Source: Echinococcus granulosus
Lineage: Eukaryota > Platyhelminthes > Cestoda > Cyclophyllidea > Taeniidae
Assembly (NCBI RefSeq): GCF_000524195.1
Contig: NW_020170404.1
Location: 973,201-1,037,200, forward strand
DNA length: 64,000 bases
Direction: 5' to 3'
The first letter of the stretch is position 1. Each line of letters begins with the position of its first letter. Below are positions 26,201 to 39,000 of the stretch, piece after piece. A program made the position numbers and the translations under genes. The notes beneath the pieces are model-generated. The model did no database searches. It worked only from the letters and a program-made list of their open reading frames with translations, and was not told the origin of the DNA.

Positions 26201-29200
26201 TGGAAACTTGAAAAATCACCAAAATCCGCGTCCACCGGGGCACCAGCTGTCGGGGTTGTCTGCGCGGCCACGGGCGGATTCACAGCAGTGAAGTTCGCGA
26301 ACAGGCTAAGATAGGTGTCATTTAGTTCAGCTTCCGATTTAACTAACCGAGCTAGCTTCCCATCGATGGCATCATTCACACGGGGGAGTATACTTCTTAA
26401 TCATAGCAACCTCAGTAACAAATCGCCGCATTAACAATGAGCCAATTTAATTCTTGCTGTCTTTTCACCCATGATTGCTTGTTAAAACTTTCAAGCTGGT
26501 CATACCCATCCTGCATCTCGAATGAGCTGAGGAATTCATGGATGCAATGGAAAGTGATCACCACTGTTATGTGGAGATGGCAATTTATTCGAACAAAAGC
26601 GTGTCCATTTCGATTCATAACTATCACTGCAGTGCGTCGCTCTGTTTGTCTAGGAAATTTTTCAAGTTTTGTATTAGTAAACCACAGCAGACATCTAGGG
26701 AAAAACTGTTTTGGAACTAGCATTCGATTGAATACGGCGCCACGATTTTGGGCACAAAGACAACAGTCTCGAATAACAATCCTAGCTTTGGAGCCAGTAA
26801 TTTATTCTACGAAGAAACGATGCTGCTTTGTGTTAACTCAGCGCCAAGGTAATTAGTATTTTTGGCAGGATCATCACACGTGTATGTACAGTCATGAACA
26901 TTTACTGCTGCAATCGCCACCGCGATGGCCCCATCAATCCACACTTTTGATAAAGATGAATAAGCAGGTGATAAAAACAAGTACGCAGACTTGGCAAAAG
27001 TCTGGTGAAGGTCAAGACATTGCACGATTTTGTTGCAGCCTACAGAGATCTAACTATCTACTGGATGATCTACTGTTATTACGGAGGTCTTACTTGCTAT
27101 CAATACTTGATATTAATTTCAACAAGGTGTCATGCTTTGAGTGGAGTGAAGAAATGCATCAAATCGACAAACCGGTGAACTCACTCCATAGCAGTAGTCG
27201 CAGCATTCTGTGGCAGTTTAGCTTGATGCTTGTCTAACTCAGCGAAAAAGTCGCTGTTATCATCGTTCTGTCTATTCCTTGGTGGCGACGCCAGCATTTC
27301 CGTCGAGGGAGGTCTAGGAAGTCTCGTCGGAGGCTACAAGAAAAAAAAGAGAGCTTCAATCATAAAGAACGATTTGCCCAGAGTAACTAGGTCCAACTTT
27401 CACAAGGGTCCTTTACGGACCAACATGGCAAGATTATGCGGACCCTCGGAGGGCAGGTAATGGGTCAGTTTAATGAGGGTGCTTATTACCTCATGTGATA
27501 GCGATGCTTCCCATTGTTGCATCTTGATTTGATCTTCATCTATCACGTTCAAGTCCTACTTTTGCATGGTAAAAACACTCTTTGCTCTGGCAGTTGTTCG
27601 CCACTATGACCACATTTTTTACTTCAATGGATGACAATTAATATTCCATTTGTGAAGAGCGCTTACATCTACATACAGGAGAACAAAATGACCACCTAGA
27701 AGAACCCTTGTTCTAACAATTTCTCAGCTATCAATGAACATGCAGATATAAGTCCCAAAGAAAGATTTGGATTACCTTACATGGTTAGATTGAAAATTCC
27801 TTCTAGAGATCCGCTTTAATGGAATAAAATGACGAACCGTAACATTGGAACCAGTCGGAGGCAAATCAAAGTCTATCAGGGCAGCAGGAGTCGCTGTTGG
27901 CAGCGATTTTTGACTGGTTTGGGTGGTTGGTGAGAGTTTGGAGGTATCAGAGGTCCGCCGATAAGAGTTGTACTCCTCCTCTTCCGGTTGATCAACTGTG
28001 GCACCAGGAAAGCTGAAGACCTCCTCTGATACCTTATGCGGGTCCTCCTCGTACCTACGAGGTGAGTGAAAGAGAGGTTTCTAGTGCAAGGAAGCAACAA
28101 CGCCTTCCCCAAGCAAGTGACAATCAATCAAGGTGTTTCGATTCACAAAGCAGGAAGCACGAATTGAATCTTACAAAACTGCTGCGAACACCTACTGTGC
28201 CAGAGTCGCAAAACCCTGTTCACACCCACCAGTCCTTGTTTGAGGTCGAGAAAGTATGCACTAATCCGCACAACAGGAATGGCAAACGGGAGTTGGTGAG
28301 ATTCTCCAAATTTTCACGTGTCTTAAAAACGCACTCGACGGAACGTCGAGTTCTACCATTACAGTTGCCCTCGTAATCAGGCATAATGTAGGTGCGCCTC
28401 AGACATTAGTGGTCACCTAGCAACCATACGCAAACACAGAATGCGTGAAATAGGGAACGATAGCGATAACTCGTATTAAAATGTTAGTTGATGAGTGGGG
28501 AGAGTCCAATATATTCAAAAGTAACTAATATGCACTTGAGGAAAGCAATTTCAGGGGTTTGAGTGTAAGCCTTACGGTAAAGAAAGTAAGGGGCGGAGCA
28601 ATAGAAATGTGAAAGATGCATTGGTTGTTGGTAAAGGATATAAATTGCCAGATATATTTTAGATTTTCCATAAATCCATTTGCTAGACACATAAAATAAG
28701 CCAAAAAACGGTTTTAAAGTACTCAAGGCCGGTTCAATTCGAACTTGGCATCGTGCCCTTGTCACAACCAACATGCAAACTTCAAATCAAACGCAGACGT
28801 TGACGAGGGCATGTTGCTGTTTATGTCACGTTATTCTCAAACCACGGTGATTTCGACATCACATCCACCTCAGATGTCGTGGGACCCTTTGTATTTACAA
28901 ACCAGCTGTGTGGAGGATGGTTGTTCCACTCCGAATCAAATAAAGGTCGAGTAACGTCGGCAAATCTCTGAGATCCATTAAGAATGAAAATAGGGCTTCA
29001 GAACCAACCACCGGACACCTAGTGCACGACAATTGAATGTTCGACAAAATCCGACTCACCGTTCAAACACCCGACATTCCGCTTTGTGTAATCTCACGAG
29101 TTAAATTAAAACACGCCACGAGCATACTCCACCAAAGCGGAGGGAAATGCGGTCCATTTTTAGGTGGCAATACCCGTGTATGGCACACCATACAGTACAT

Positions 29201-32145
29201 ACACAACGCAGTGTTCGGGTAGGTAAGCACTCAAAAATAAGAAAACACACGCAGACACAAATACACGGTAAACACACAAAGTTCAAAGTGCACAAGGACT
29301 ATGCCTGTGTTCAATGTGAAGATGCCACGAGTTGAAACGGGCAACAGTGTGACCTCACCGACGAAGTTGTATCACGCAAGGCCACACATAAACATACACA
29401 CACAAAGATGGTAAACGGAATGGTGGCTCCAAACCTAAGAGCACTGACCAAATACTGAAGGTCAATAGCTGTGGAGACGCCCAACCACCCCTTCTAGTGG
29501 ACAAGCGGTTGTACGTGGCAAAATCAGTACTACCACATTTATCAGCAGCTAAAAACGGTGAATTAAATCACATTTTTGGTATTGAGTCAGTGTGTTGGTG
29601 TAGTGCCAAGTTGAGAAATAGGTATGCACACAAAGGCAAGCGATAGCCGGTTGTTTTTATTTCAGTAAAACGACACAGTGTGTGCATGTGTGTGTGACAT
29701 TACCGCTGTGGGAGTCGAAAGCGATGTGCCAAAAAAGAAACTCACATTCGAGTGGAGGAATGGGGAGAGCGAGGCAACAAGGCAGATTCATCGGAAAAAC
29801 TAAGAGTGGGCGAAAGGAACCATAATACCACACCAGGGGATATTTCAAATGTGTCAAAAGCTTGTTTGGGGCATGGAAGAGAGAGCCACGTGCAAAAAGA
29901 AACTGGTAATAGTGGACTAGAAACACAAAAATAGAGGACATAAAGCACAAGACCGGTGCCTAAGTAACGCCCGATACTATTGTTCCCTAAGATTCAACGA
30001 CTGCACCATGAGAGCGGCAATGTGTACACAATTCGTCGCAAATAGAGTGACCAAAATACTGAGGAATTGAAGCAGTGGTTATCTATCCATAATGCAAACA
30101 CTAGCTTACTTAAACAAGCACTTTCACGTCAATAAACTGGATAAAATAGCTCTACACTGAAATCTCAAAGGCTTCTATACCTCCTTACTGCAACGTAAGA
30201 GCAAAGAAGCCTAGTGCGATCGTTTGAACAAGTTTAGACACACCAGTGATATCGAAATGCTTGGTTTTGCCACAGTAGTCTGTGCAGTATGCACAAACGA
30301 GGTGAAAAGAAGTTAGTAGTGCAGTAAGAACTAAATTTGCAGAAGACAGGAGCGTTTACTTAATTGGGAAGCGAAAACACACCTCAACCGCTCATTTGCA
30401 TCAGGTAGTGTGGAAAAACCAAATCAATGTGCATGCATACGTGCTGCATCCTCCTCGTTATGCACCTATACGCACCAATGCTTATCAAGCTACGGCGATT
30501 AAGTGATGCTACAGTGTGCAAGTAAACACGCAGAGTACTCTGTCACCACGGGTCACTTTTAACGCGTTTTAGGCTGTATATACAAGACTCAGGCACTCAA
30601 AAAACGAATCGCCTGATTCCACCTATCATGATTTGAATTTGAACAGATTCGGGACTGCACGAAAGGATCTTTCGTGATCTGACTCACTAAACACAGGCAG
30701 GTAAAGTGAGATGCAGAAACCAACGACTATTGTAAAAAAAAACTACCGTCACCAATACCGCCGGTAAAGCGAGATTCTACCAAAGGCTGATGATAGGTTG
30801 AAACCAGACAACACTGGAAGCGCTTACACTGAAGGTGGTGGAACTCTCGGCTTGCCAAGCAGATCATTCGTGACGACTTTAGCAGCTCTTAGCATATCGG
30901 AGAATTTGTCAGCGACATCATCAACGATGGTGCGTTCATGAGCCAACTTCCAGGAATCAAAACTGCCCAGGCGGCTGGAAGAGAACCTGGTGCGCCTCTC
31001 ATTGCTTCCCTTTCTCTCGCGCCACGGCATCTCAGCCTGTGGCGCACTGAGAGAAGGATAGCGATGGGAGTCACTATAATTCCAATCACCAGCACTGTTG
31101 CCATCATCAAACCTTTCAGTAGAGGGTTAGAGTGCGTCACGATAGCAGACCACGCATTTACGCAACGTAAATATAAAAGTTAAGCAGCACGTGGTTAGAG
31201 GATGAAGAGTAGGAGAGAATGGAGGGAAAGGAGGCAGGAAAAAGACAATACTTGTGTGATTTGTAGAAAAGTAAACAGAAATACAGAACATAATGTAAGT
31301 TAAGGCAACTTACATTCCATAGTCGCCAGAGAAATTAGATCCCATGACATGGCTATTTCCAATACCCGCATAGTCCTTCCGGGCGGTAAGGGCTTTCTGC
31401 CGCTCGGCTTGAAGAAATTCCGCATCTTGGAGGAGTTCCACAACTTCGTGAGCTTTGATTCGTACTAGGCGGAAGTGTTACTAAGTTTGTGGAAGTCATA
31501 CCAGAGGAACCTTGATCACGACCTCGCTCATCAACGCATTGGTAGTTCTCCAGAGAACGGAGGTTGTAGATGTTGTCAAGGGCGATATCACAAACGCGCT
31601 CAGATCCACTTCTCAATAGATGTGCAAGAACCACTAGCCCCTAAAGTTTATTAAAAAGCACTATACATCAATTTCACCAATACCATGATGCGAGTGACCA
31701 AAAATAAACCAGAGCAACTATATTATGAAAGAATGAAGAAATATCCTACTACTTGGGACAAAATAACCCCAAATATATTGCACAAATTATCACAGATCAG
31801 GTGAACATTTTATTTGATGTAAAAATAGCCTGAAATTAATTGAGTAAAGAAAATAAGAGTACCTTGTATATACGGCGCCAATTGGTAGAATTTTCGGGAA
31901 AAATTCGGCTCAATAGCATAGTCATAATTTCCAGAAGCCCTTCGGTGTCGTGCGTTTCTCGTGCAAGGTCATTCAAAATCTTTCCATGTGGTCCCCAAGG
32001 TTCATCGTTTGTTGCCTCACGAACTTTATTCTCGAGTTCCGTGTAGTTCATAACGGCAGAAGTTCTGAAGCAAAGTATTAAAAGAAGGATATACTCACAT
32101 TTTATCAACCCATACTTTCCCCTTCTCCAAATACTCGCGAAACAT
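23246..32145 (-). CDS. CLINT1: CLINT1/epsinR: ENTH-domain clathrin adaptor, complete, 624 aa
   Basis: Clathrin interactor at the trans-Golgi network and endosomes; its ENTH domain binds phosphoinositides and SNAREs and its tail binds clathrin and AP-1/GGA ears. Minus-strand exons: 32099-32145, 31863-32064, 31502-31640, 31314-31464, 30828-31112, 27838-28054, 27185-27333, 26029-26395, 23246-23563. All nine join in phase and sum to 625 codons with the stop; human CLINT1 is about the same length. ENTH about residues 12-145 (VMNYTELENKVREATNDEPWG, LLRSGSERV, NIYNLRSLENYQ). The tail has DFGDFSSF near residue 454 (matching the human gamma-ear-binding DFGDW motif), LFDEF, and a C-terminal TWSGLGAFNLDIDF that aligns with the human TWSDPSVNISLDN. 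Introns 32065-32098 (34 bp) and 31465-31501 (37 bp) are tiny; introns 23564-26028 and 28055-30827 are long and hold repeats only. Confidence 0.94.
24066..24133. repeat. Inverted CA / GT microsatellite arms
   Basis: A CA-rich arm (24066-24092) and a GT-rich arm (24114-24133) are separated by about 20 bp, so the tracts can fold on each other. They lie in the last CLINT1 intron. Another GT run is at about 24432-24446. Confidence 0.6.
24864..25868 (+). repeat. Second dispersed repeat, copy S2 (with internal insertion)
   Basis: Diverged copy of 21078-21512 in the same orientation, inside the last CLINT1 intron. The left part (24864-24960; GCACGGTTTGCAATCTG.., CCAGCACATAT) and right part (about 25590-25868; GAATCCAACGACAGGC, AATGCCATTGGAATCACATG, AAGGTACCGACTACTTTG, GGCACCTAG) are split by about 600 bp absent from S1. 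Either S2 has an insertion or S1 has a deletion. Confidence 0.55.
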
Positions 32146-33479
32146 GTCGAGGGCGCTGTAACGAGCTATCCGATAAGGTCACGAAACGAGCTTATTTCGT
32201 TAAAGTAGGCGCTAACCTAGCAGATACTATTTTGGATAAGTGAACAACTCCGATGGTATATCCGACCCTGAATTCTTCAAATTTTCTGGCAAAATGTAGA
32301 GCAAATTCAGTGCTTTAACCTCTTTTGCCCACCGCGGGCTTCAAAGAGGAAATAAAGGGGAGTAAGTATAGAACAGCTTAATTTAAAACAGTAGGTGCAA
32401 CACTAATTTGAAAAAAATGTCGCATAAAGATTAGTTTGCTATTGCTGCAGAAAACGTGGTTTTCATAATACTCAAAGCGCTTGCTTAGGCAGACACACGA
32501 ATTGCATTTACTTACCTTATTTGCATGCATTTTAATTTTTGATTTATTAAATTTTGCTTAAGCAGCTTTTTTGCGCTTTTACAGAAAAAAAGGATAATGT
32601 TAAAGGCACAAGAGCTTGTGTTTGCATAAGTTGCCACGGGGGGCGGGATTCGTAGATTCCCCTTTCTCCGGAGAACAAACCTTATGCTTTCTACCTAGGA
32701 ATGGATTCACGTCACACTGAGTCGTTAAGGTGTTTACTTTTATTTTGTTTGTCCATCTTTTGGGAGTGATTGTGGCTCAGAAACAATGTGTTTTTCGAGG
32801 CTGATATTGCCAATACAAAATTAAAACCTGCCTCACTATTTGCGTATATGCTTTAATTATTTAGGCGGTTACAACAGCTGATGTCTGAATTGGGGTCTTT
32901 TTTTTGCAATCTCCTTTTCTTAAGGTTGGTGGGGAAAGGAAGGTCAGAGGCTTCATTTTTTTTGCCTCCTCTTGTTCTGTGCTACTTCTGGCTTAGACTA
33001 TTGAAAAGGTTTGGAAAGAACCGCATTCCGTTTGATATTTATAGTAGGGGGTGATTTCGATGATAGTTTGCTTCGTTAGTCACCATTTTGCTTGAAATAT
33101 TCCCCATTTAAGGACAAAATAAACATTTATTTCAACTTCACTGCTTCATTATCACAATGGCTATGTTAGTTTGTTGTTATACGATAAGCACTATTCGTCC
33201 TTCTGTTTTTTAGGCTATCGCTTTGAATTTGTACCACTTTACTGTTTTAATTAACTTCATTCTGATTTTCGCTATTCGGACCTTGCTTAATTAAGTGGAA
33301 TGATGGTGTAGGCTCTCATTTCATCTTGTCATTTAATTTCTCTCTGGCCTTTCTGTAAAGGTAGAGAAATAGGATTTGAATGTGTGTTGGCATTATGAGT
33401 AAGCTCGCAGACCTTTGGTTTTAAGCTCATAATCTAGGCATGCTGGCTCGTACTTTATGCTTCCTTTTTATTCTTCCAG
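32146..33479. other. Head-to-head spacer between CLINT1 and RYBP
   Basis: CLINT1 (minus) and the RYBP-like gene (plus) diverge here, so both promoters and the RYBP initiator exon should be inside. Poly-T/poly-A tracts are common. I could not identify a start exon that splices in phase to the acceptor at 33479. Confidence 0.55.
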
Positions 33480-35416
33480 AAAACGAAAACATCGACTATC
33501 CTCCACGTTGGCAACTGGCGGAGAGGAAGAATTTTGGGACTGCACGGTGTGCACTTACAAGAACTCTGCTGAGGCTTTTCGTTGTGAAATGTGCCAGACT
33601 CGCAAAGGCACTTCGACCCGCAAACCAAAGTTGAATAGACAGATTGTGGAGGAGCAAAATCTCATTGCCCGGACCATCATCAAGGAACGCCTAGAAGAGA
33701 GTGGTGCAAAAACCGCCGGCACGGAATCCACCACGCATCACCGTCGAAAGTACCATCGACATCTAAATTCTAATAGCAGCGCATCGGCCTCTGCCTCAGC
33801 GTTAAAACGTGTTGCATTATTGCGCCCCGGGTAAGGCAGTTTTTCGATAACTGTGATATATTTTTATATCGGACCCTATGTGCCACGTGGTGGAATGTCA
33901 AATACTTTGCAATGGCTTGTGATTACAGATCTCTTCGCAATGTCGATCGTTCATGTCCGCAGCACTTTGAGGTATTCGCAAATGGATTCAGCGTGGTTAT
34001 CACGGAGTATTATCCCAAAGTATCCTCCCCTGCTACAACCCCGGGTGGTAGCAAACAGGTGTCTTCATTGTCCAACAGCCCCGTTCTTTCTACTCCTGCG
34101 TTGTTTGCAGTACGTTCTTACTTTATCCCCTTCTTAGAAGTAGGGTTTTGCCTTTGATACTTCACCGGACTCTAATTTCTGAGATGACAAATAAGTGGAT
34201 CTTAAGTGGCTTATTTGTAAAGTTCTGTTTATATATAAAATACAGATTATCCTAAATTTTACGGGTGAAATCGGCCGGAAGATGCTTTATCAATTCCAAT
34301 TTAAATATGCGTTGTGTAATTGGAGTCATCGGTCGGCTGCTTGATCATAAATCCTATGCTTGGTAGCGTTTCAGTCTAACTTTAATCACTTATTAAAGTT
34401 CAATGTTCTTTATGCCTGAATATTTTTTAGCTGTTTAAGAATTTTCCATATGATATGATTTCCTCTTTAAAATCGTGTTGTCATTTGGAAGGAAAACCCC
34501 ATGGCTGGTAATCACTCTTGATTCAACATTTGAAATGGAATCCCCAGCTTTATTGATCCTAAAAGAATTTTTGCCTCTAAGTTACACCTCTGTATATGCG
34601 CAGGAATTGGGGCTGGAAGGGTAGACAGTATTGTCAGAACCGTCTGCGGTCAGCATCCTGATTTGGTATATAGTTAAAAGTATCAGTATCCACACTTCCT
34701 ATTTTGATTGGCAAAAGGGTTGACCTTTTCCATTTGCCTCTTTCAAGGGTTCTGCAACCATTCCACTAGGAACGGGTGCAACAAAAGTAGAAAACACTTC
34801 CAATTCCGAACCTCCAACTACCAACCATCTCCCATCGTCGCCATCCTCTGCAGGTGTTACTAGTGGTGACCATCCCACCTCAACTCCATTGGACGATCCA
34901 ATTGCTATAACCAAGGAGGAGGAAGGGGAAGAAGAAGGGAAGGCAAAAGTCCACTTGGGCTTTAAAGAGCCCCACCCTGCTGAAGAGGATCTTGACGACA
35001 CAAGCCGCACATCTCCCTCAGTCGCACCGAAATCTGAGGCGACTGAAACTCCGGTGGAGAGTTTGTTCAACGCAATGACCGTGTCTGGTCGAAGGAAGCG
35101 ACGCAAACGTCGGCTGCAGAGTGATACCTCCATCAATAAATCGTCCCGATCTCTGCGTAGCAGTGCTGGCTCCTCCGCCGTGGCATCGCGCAGCAGACGG
35201 GTCAGTCGGATAGCTCGCGCTTCTCTCTACCGTGTCGCAAGCGCCCCTCGTTCCTACAAGCGTCGAAAGATCGCCACGCCATCCACTGCTGCTTCCGTGG
35301 AGCCTACTTCCTCTTTGGACCTGACCTCTCCCATGAACGTGGAGTCTACCGCCCCCATGACTGACAGTTGCGGTGCAGTGGCACTGGAGATGTCTGCAGC
35401 CAGTGCGTCTACCTAG
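33480..35416 (+). CDS. RYBP: RYBP/YAF2-like PRC1 subunit (5' exon missing)
   Basis: Zinc-finger adaptor that binds RING1 and ubiquitinated H2A in non-canonical Polycomb repressive complex 1; nuclear. Exons: 33480-33830, 33929-34109, 34748-35416 (TAG), in phase, giving 399 visible residues. Exon 1 holds the RanBP2-type zinc finger EFWDCTVCTYKNSAEAF..CEMC followed by TRKGTSTRKPKLN, nearly identical to human RYBP. Exon 2 carries SLRNVDRSCPQH..GFSVVITEYYPK, matching the RING1-binding segment (LKNVDRS..VTVIITDF). Exon 3 is an extra acidic then very basic tail (GRRKRRKRRLQ, SRRVSRIARAS, YKRRK) not found in human RYBP (228 aa), likely carrying nuclear localisation signals. The first base of 33480 completes a codon begun in an upstream exon, which I did not find. 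RYBP and YAF2 cannot be told apart here. Confidence 0.88.
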
Positions 35417-36082
35417 ACACGCATCTCCTCTCCCTCCTCTTTCCATGTATATATGTTATGTAGGCGGTTCATCTCTCCCTCCCAGATCTCCCGTTCCTAC
35501 CACACCTTTTATGTGTACAGTTGTCAGTGGGTTCGTGCCTTCTCCACTCTCCTCTACCTATCTCCATATGTATGTCTGTTCGCTATATTGGGGAAATGGT
35601 TGTTTGGATAAATAAACTCGCTGTGTGAGCGTACTATGTGCTACTTCTCCTGTTGTCTGCTTGAGGACCATCTTTTGACCAATGCTTTTAATGCTTAGCT
35701 GCTCTTCTTGGTATTTCAATATGACAGGCTACTGCAGATGATACGAATTGTAGATAACAGGAAGGTTCAGGTGGTGGGATTTCTGGCGAAACGATAATGC
35801 TACTAGCTGTGCCTTTGATTTCCTCCTTGGTTGTCCTGCTCAGATTCTGTTCTCGATGTGTGTCACTGTGGTGCAAGATAGGATGTTATGACTTCAAAAG
35901 TGGATGCCTGCTAGTATTAGAAGGTTGACTACTCCCGTGCTGGCGCTTTATAGGGTACTGCTATAGGTTAAGGCCGTGCTCCCTGAAAAGCATGTCCTTA
36001 GGAGTTTATCGTTGGAGATTTTTGAGAGATCCACAAAAACATGTAGTCCGGGTGCTGAAACAGTAATTCATTTTGTTTGCAG
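35417..36082. other. Spacer between RYBP and WDR59 (same strand)
   Basis: About 670 bp from the RYBP stop to the first recognised WDR59 exon. It contains the RYBP 3' UTR with an AATAAA at 35611 and must hold the WDR59 promoter and initiator exon, which I could not identify. Confidence 0.5.
35611..35616 (+). terminator. Candidate polyadenylation signal for RYBP
   Basis: AATAAA about 195 bp after the RYBP stop codon (context GGATAAATAAACTCG), a typical position for a 3' end signal. Confidence 0.5.
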
Positions 36083-39000
36083 GGGAGCCATCAAATTGGT
36101 GAATTTTTTCATCCAGACCTACAGGTACGTTTTCTGCACCACTTCTAGCGTCCCTTTTCCATCTACTCATCCACATAGCGTTCATATGTGCCTTCCACAA
36201 TAGGTTTCTGTGCTTGATGTCGACTGTACGGGGCGTTTCGCTTTTTTAGCTGGGTACGTGATCTACCTCTTTGTGTCTTCCAATTTTGACCATGGCTAGG
36301 GGTCTGTGAATGGAATCTTCTTGCCAAATAATGATTGCTTTATCAAGCTTGATTCTGAATTACACCTATCCTGCTTCTCACTTTTAGCTCCAAAGGGTTA
36401 GCCGTCATTGATCTTGAATCTCCCTACGACAAGGCCTATTTTGAAAAGATTGATGCACTCGAACCGTCAATTCTACAGTGCCATCCCAATGATGGATCCC
36501 AGTTCGCTCTGGCTGTAAGTTTTTCATACCCATTTACGAGCGATATGGTAGTAATTGGCGTCCACTAACGCTCGTCCACTATCAACCTTTGAAATTGACA
36601 CGTCGGAAATGCTACGATTGGTAAAACAACCATTTTGGAAGATTCCCGCATGTTGCTTGCAGGCTCTCTCCTTCTTTATCACTTATTAAACGCCCCTGCT
36701 TTATATCATTGCATAAATCCTCTCGTGACCCTTTCATCAGATATTAACTGTATGATCGTGATGCTCATTTTGAAAGAATTTAATTTCAGCGAAAAAACAT
36801 ATGCGAGGTGTACTCCTGGTCGTCCACTGAAAGCAGACTGACCCTGGTGACACTACTTCAGGGCTTCATCCGACCAATCAACGCTGTGGATTGGTGCCCT
36901 ATGCAACCTAATATTTTGGCCACAGCCTCCAATGAACAGTTTCGTTCAATCACCGTGTGGGATCTGAGGGACCCAGTCAAACTGGTGAAGAATATTGAAC
37001 TGTTCTGTAGGTTTCTAGTTCTATTATCCTCATCCTTGCTGCACCCACTTTTGTCCCCCGTTGAGGTGGATTCTCCCGACCTTACAGCTTCCACAAGTCT
37101 GCTCCGTTGGGATCCGTTCCGAGAGCACAGCTTTGCCAGTGGGGGCGACTTCATGGTCCAATTTTGGGATCTTCGAGTACGTCTCTTTTCAACCCATTTT
37201 TGCCCGATCTCTTCCGTGTATTTGTTTTGCCATTGGAATAAAATGTCCTGCTTCGTATCAAAACTTCGTTTCGGTCGACATTGTCGCATCCGGAAGCAGT
37301 GTATCACACAATGCATTGTTTGGAAATGTATTCTAAGGGTAATCCTTCTCATACCACTAAAAAACACCAACTTTCACAGGATCAGATGTCTGCAGATTGT
37401 ATTTGAAGTGCCTTTCCTGTCCGGCTAATGGTTGAATACATCCATATTTGAAGCAAGTATCTGCTTGCCTTTGCATGTTAGTCTAACACACCCGAGCGCC
37501 ACCTCTCAATGCAGTCGTCGCGGGTTCTTTCAATGGCTTGGTCGCCCATTCGCACTGGTGAGTTCGTCCTCTCCACTAAGGACGGCAGCCTACGTGTCTG
37601 GCATCTCAACAACTTCGACGACCCTCTGCTTGTCGGCAATTACAAGAAGATCCCAATGTTTCAGCTACGCTACACGGTAAGATGTCCCACGGTTACACTG
37701 AACCTCATCCAGCATTTGTGTAAACTGACTTACACCATACGTATCATATTCCTGTTCCTTGTACAGGGAACTTTAAAATCAAATTGGTAATTTATAAGAC
37801 CAAATAATGGATCTCAAGGAGTGAAAACTGCATTTATGCTGTGTTTATAAGCTCATCTCGGGATCCACCCAATACCCGGTATTTTTGGATGCGAAAAGAT
37901 TTGTCAGTAAGACTGAACCGCCTTGTACCAGTCTGATTCACTTTTTCATCGGTGTTAAAATGCTGACCTCTGAGACACTCTTTTACAGATGTCAGTAAGT
38001 TTGACCACATGTGATGCTGTAATTTAGAAAATCCCCCTTCTTCGTATCAAAAGGCTTCTCAACTCTTCACCATTGACCCGAGGTGAAAAGGGCTCCTGGC
38101 ACCCAGTGCGCACTAGCTTACTGGCATTGCAAGTATTTGTTCCACAGCTTATGCATTGACTAGACATTAAAAATCAAGCGCTCTACAGGCTGAATCACCG
38201 CGATCGGCATTAAAACTGGTGCACCTGCGGCTGTCTTTGAAATATCTCATTGCCAAGTGGCTGAGCGTCTCATAACCAAACTGTGCTTGCAGTCCTATTC
38301 CGATTCCCATGCATTCCCTTCCACTGTTGCTTGCTGTCTTGACTAAGTATATCTGAACAGTTCAGCGATATGTGCATCAGTTATTGCCCTTGACACTAGC
38401 TGCCTCGTGCCGTAATACCACGGTAGTATCCTTTTTACGGCTGAAAAGCTAAAAGTCGTGATTTGACTTGATCAGTAGGTAGAATCGCTGCACAATGACT
38501 GACTTAACCCAGAGCGTCGGACACTACAATGTCCATGGCAGTTTTCCTCTCTGTGTTGGTTTTAGCCTAAAGGGGTCGGGATTGTCAGCCTACCGCATCG
38601 GACACGTTGGACGAATTCGGGTTTGATTCTCTGGAGGTCAGACACCCTGTCCCCCATGCGTCTGGTCCCCGCCATGAATGAGGCCGACGAGGGAGCGGGC
38701 GTGAGCTACCAGTCGAGTTCGGGCATCAGTGAGGAGAGCTGTGTCCTCGGCTTTGGATGGTGTAGGTCTGAGCTTCCCCCCATCTCCACATTCAATGAGC
38801 CCACTTTCGATTTGGAGAATAAGGAAAATCTACGGGATATGGGTACGTTCCAAAGCGGTCGAGGAAGTGTTTTTTATAAGTTTTACTAGATCCTGGTGAT
38901 AAACGCTATACTTTTCTTCCACTAAAAAAGCCCAACAAAATTACTGATCATCCACTCTACCATTCCTGTCTGATTATCTTAGGGTTGGCATCTCCGTAGC

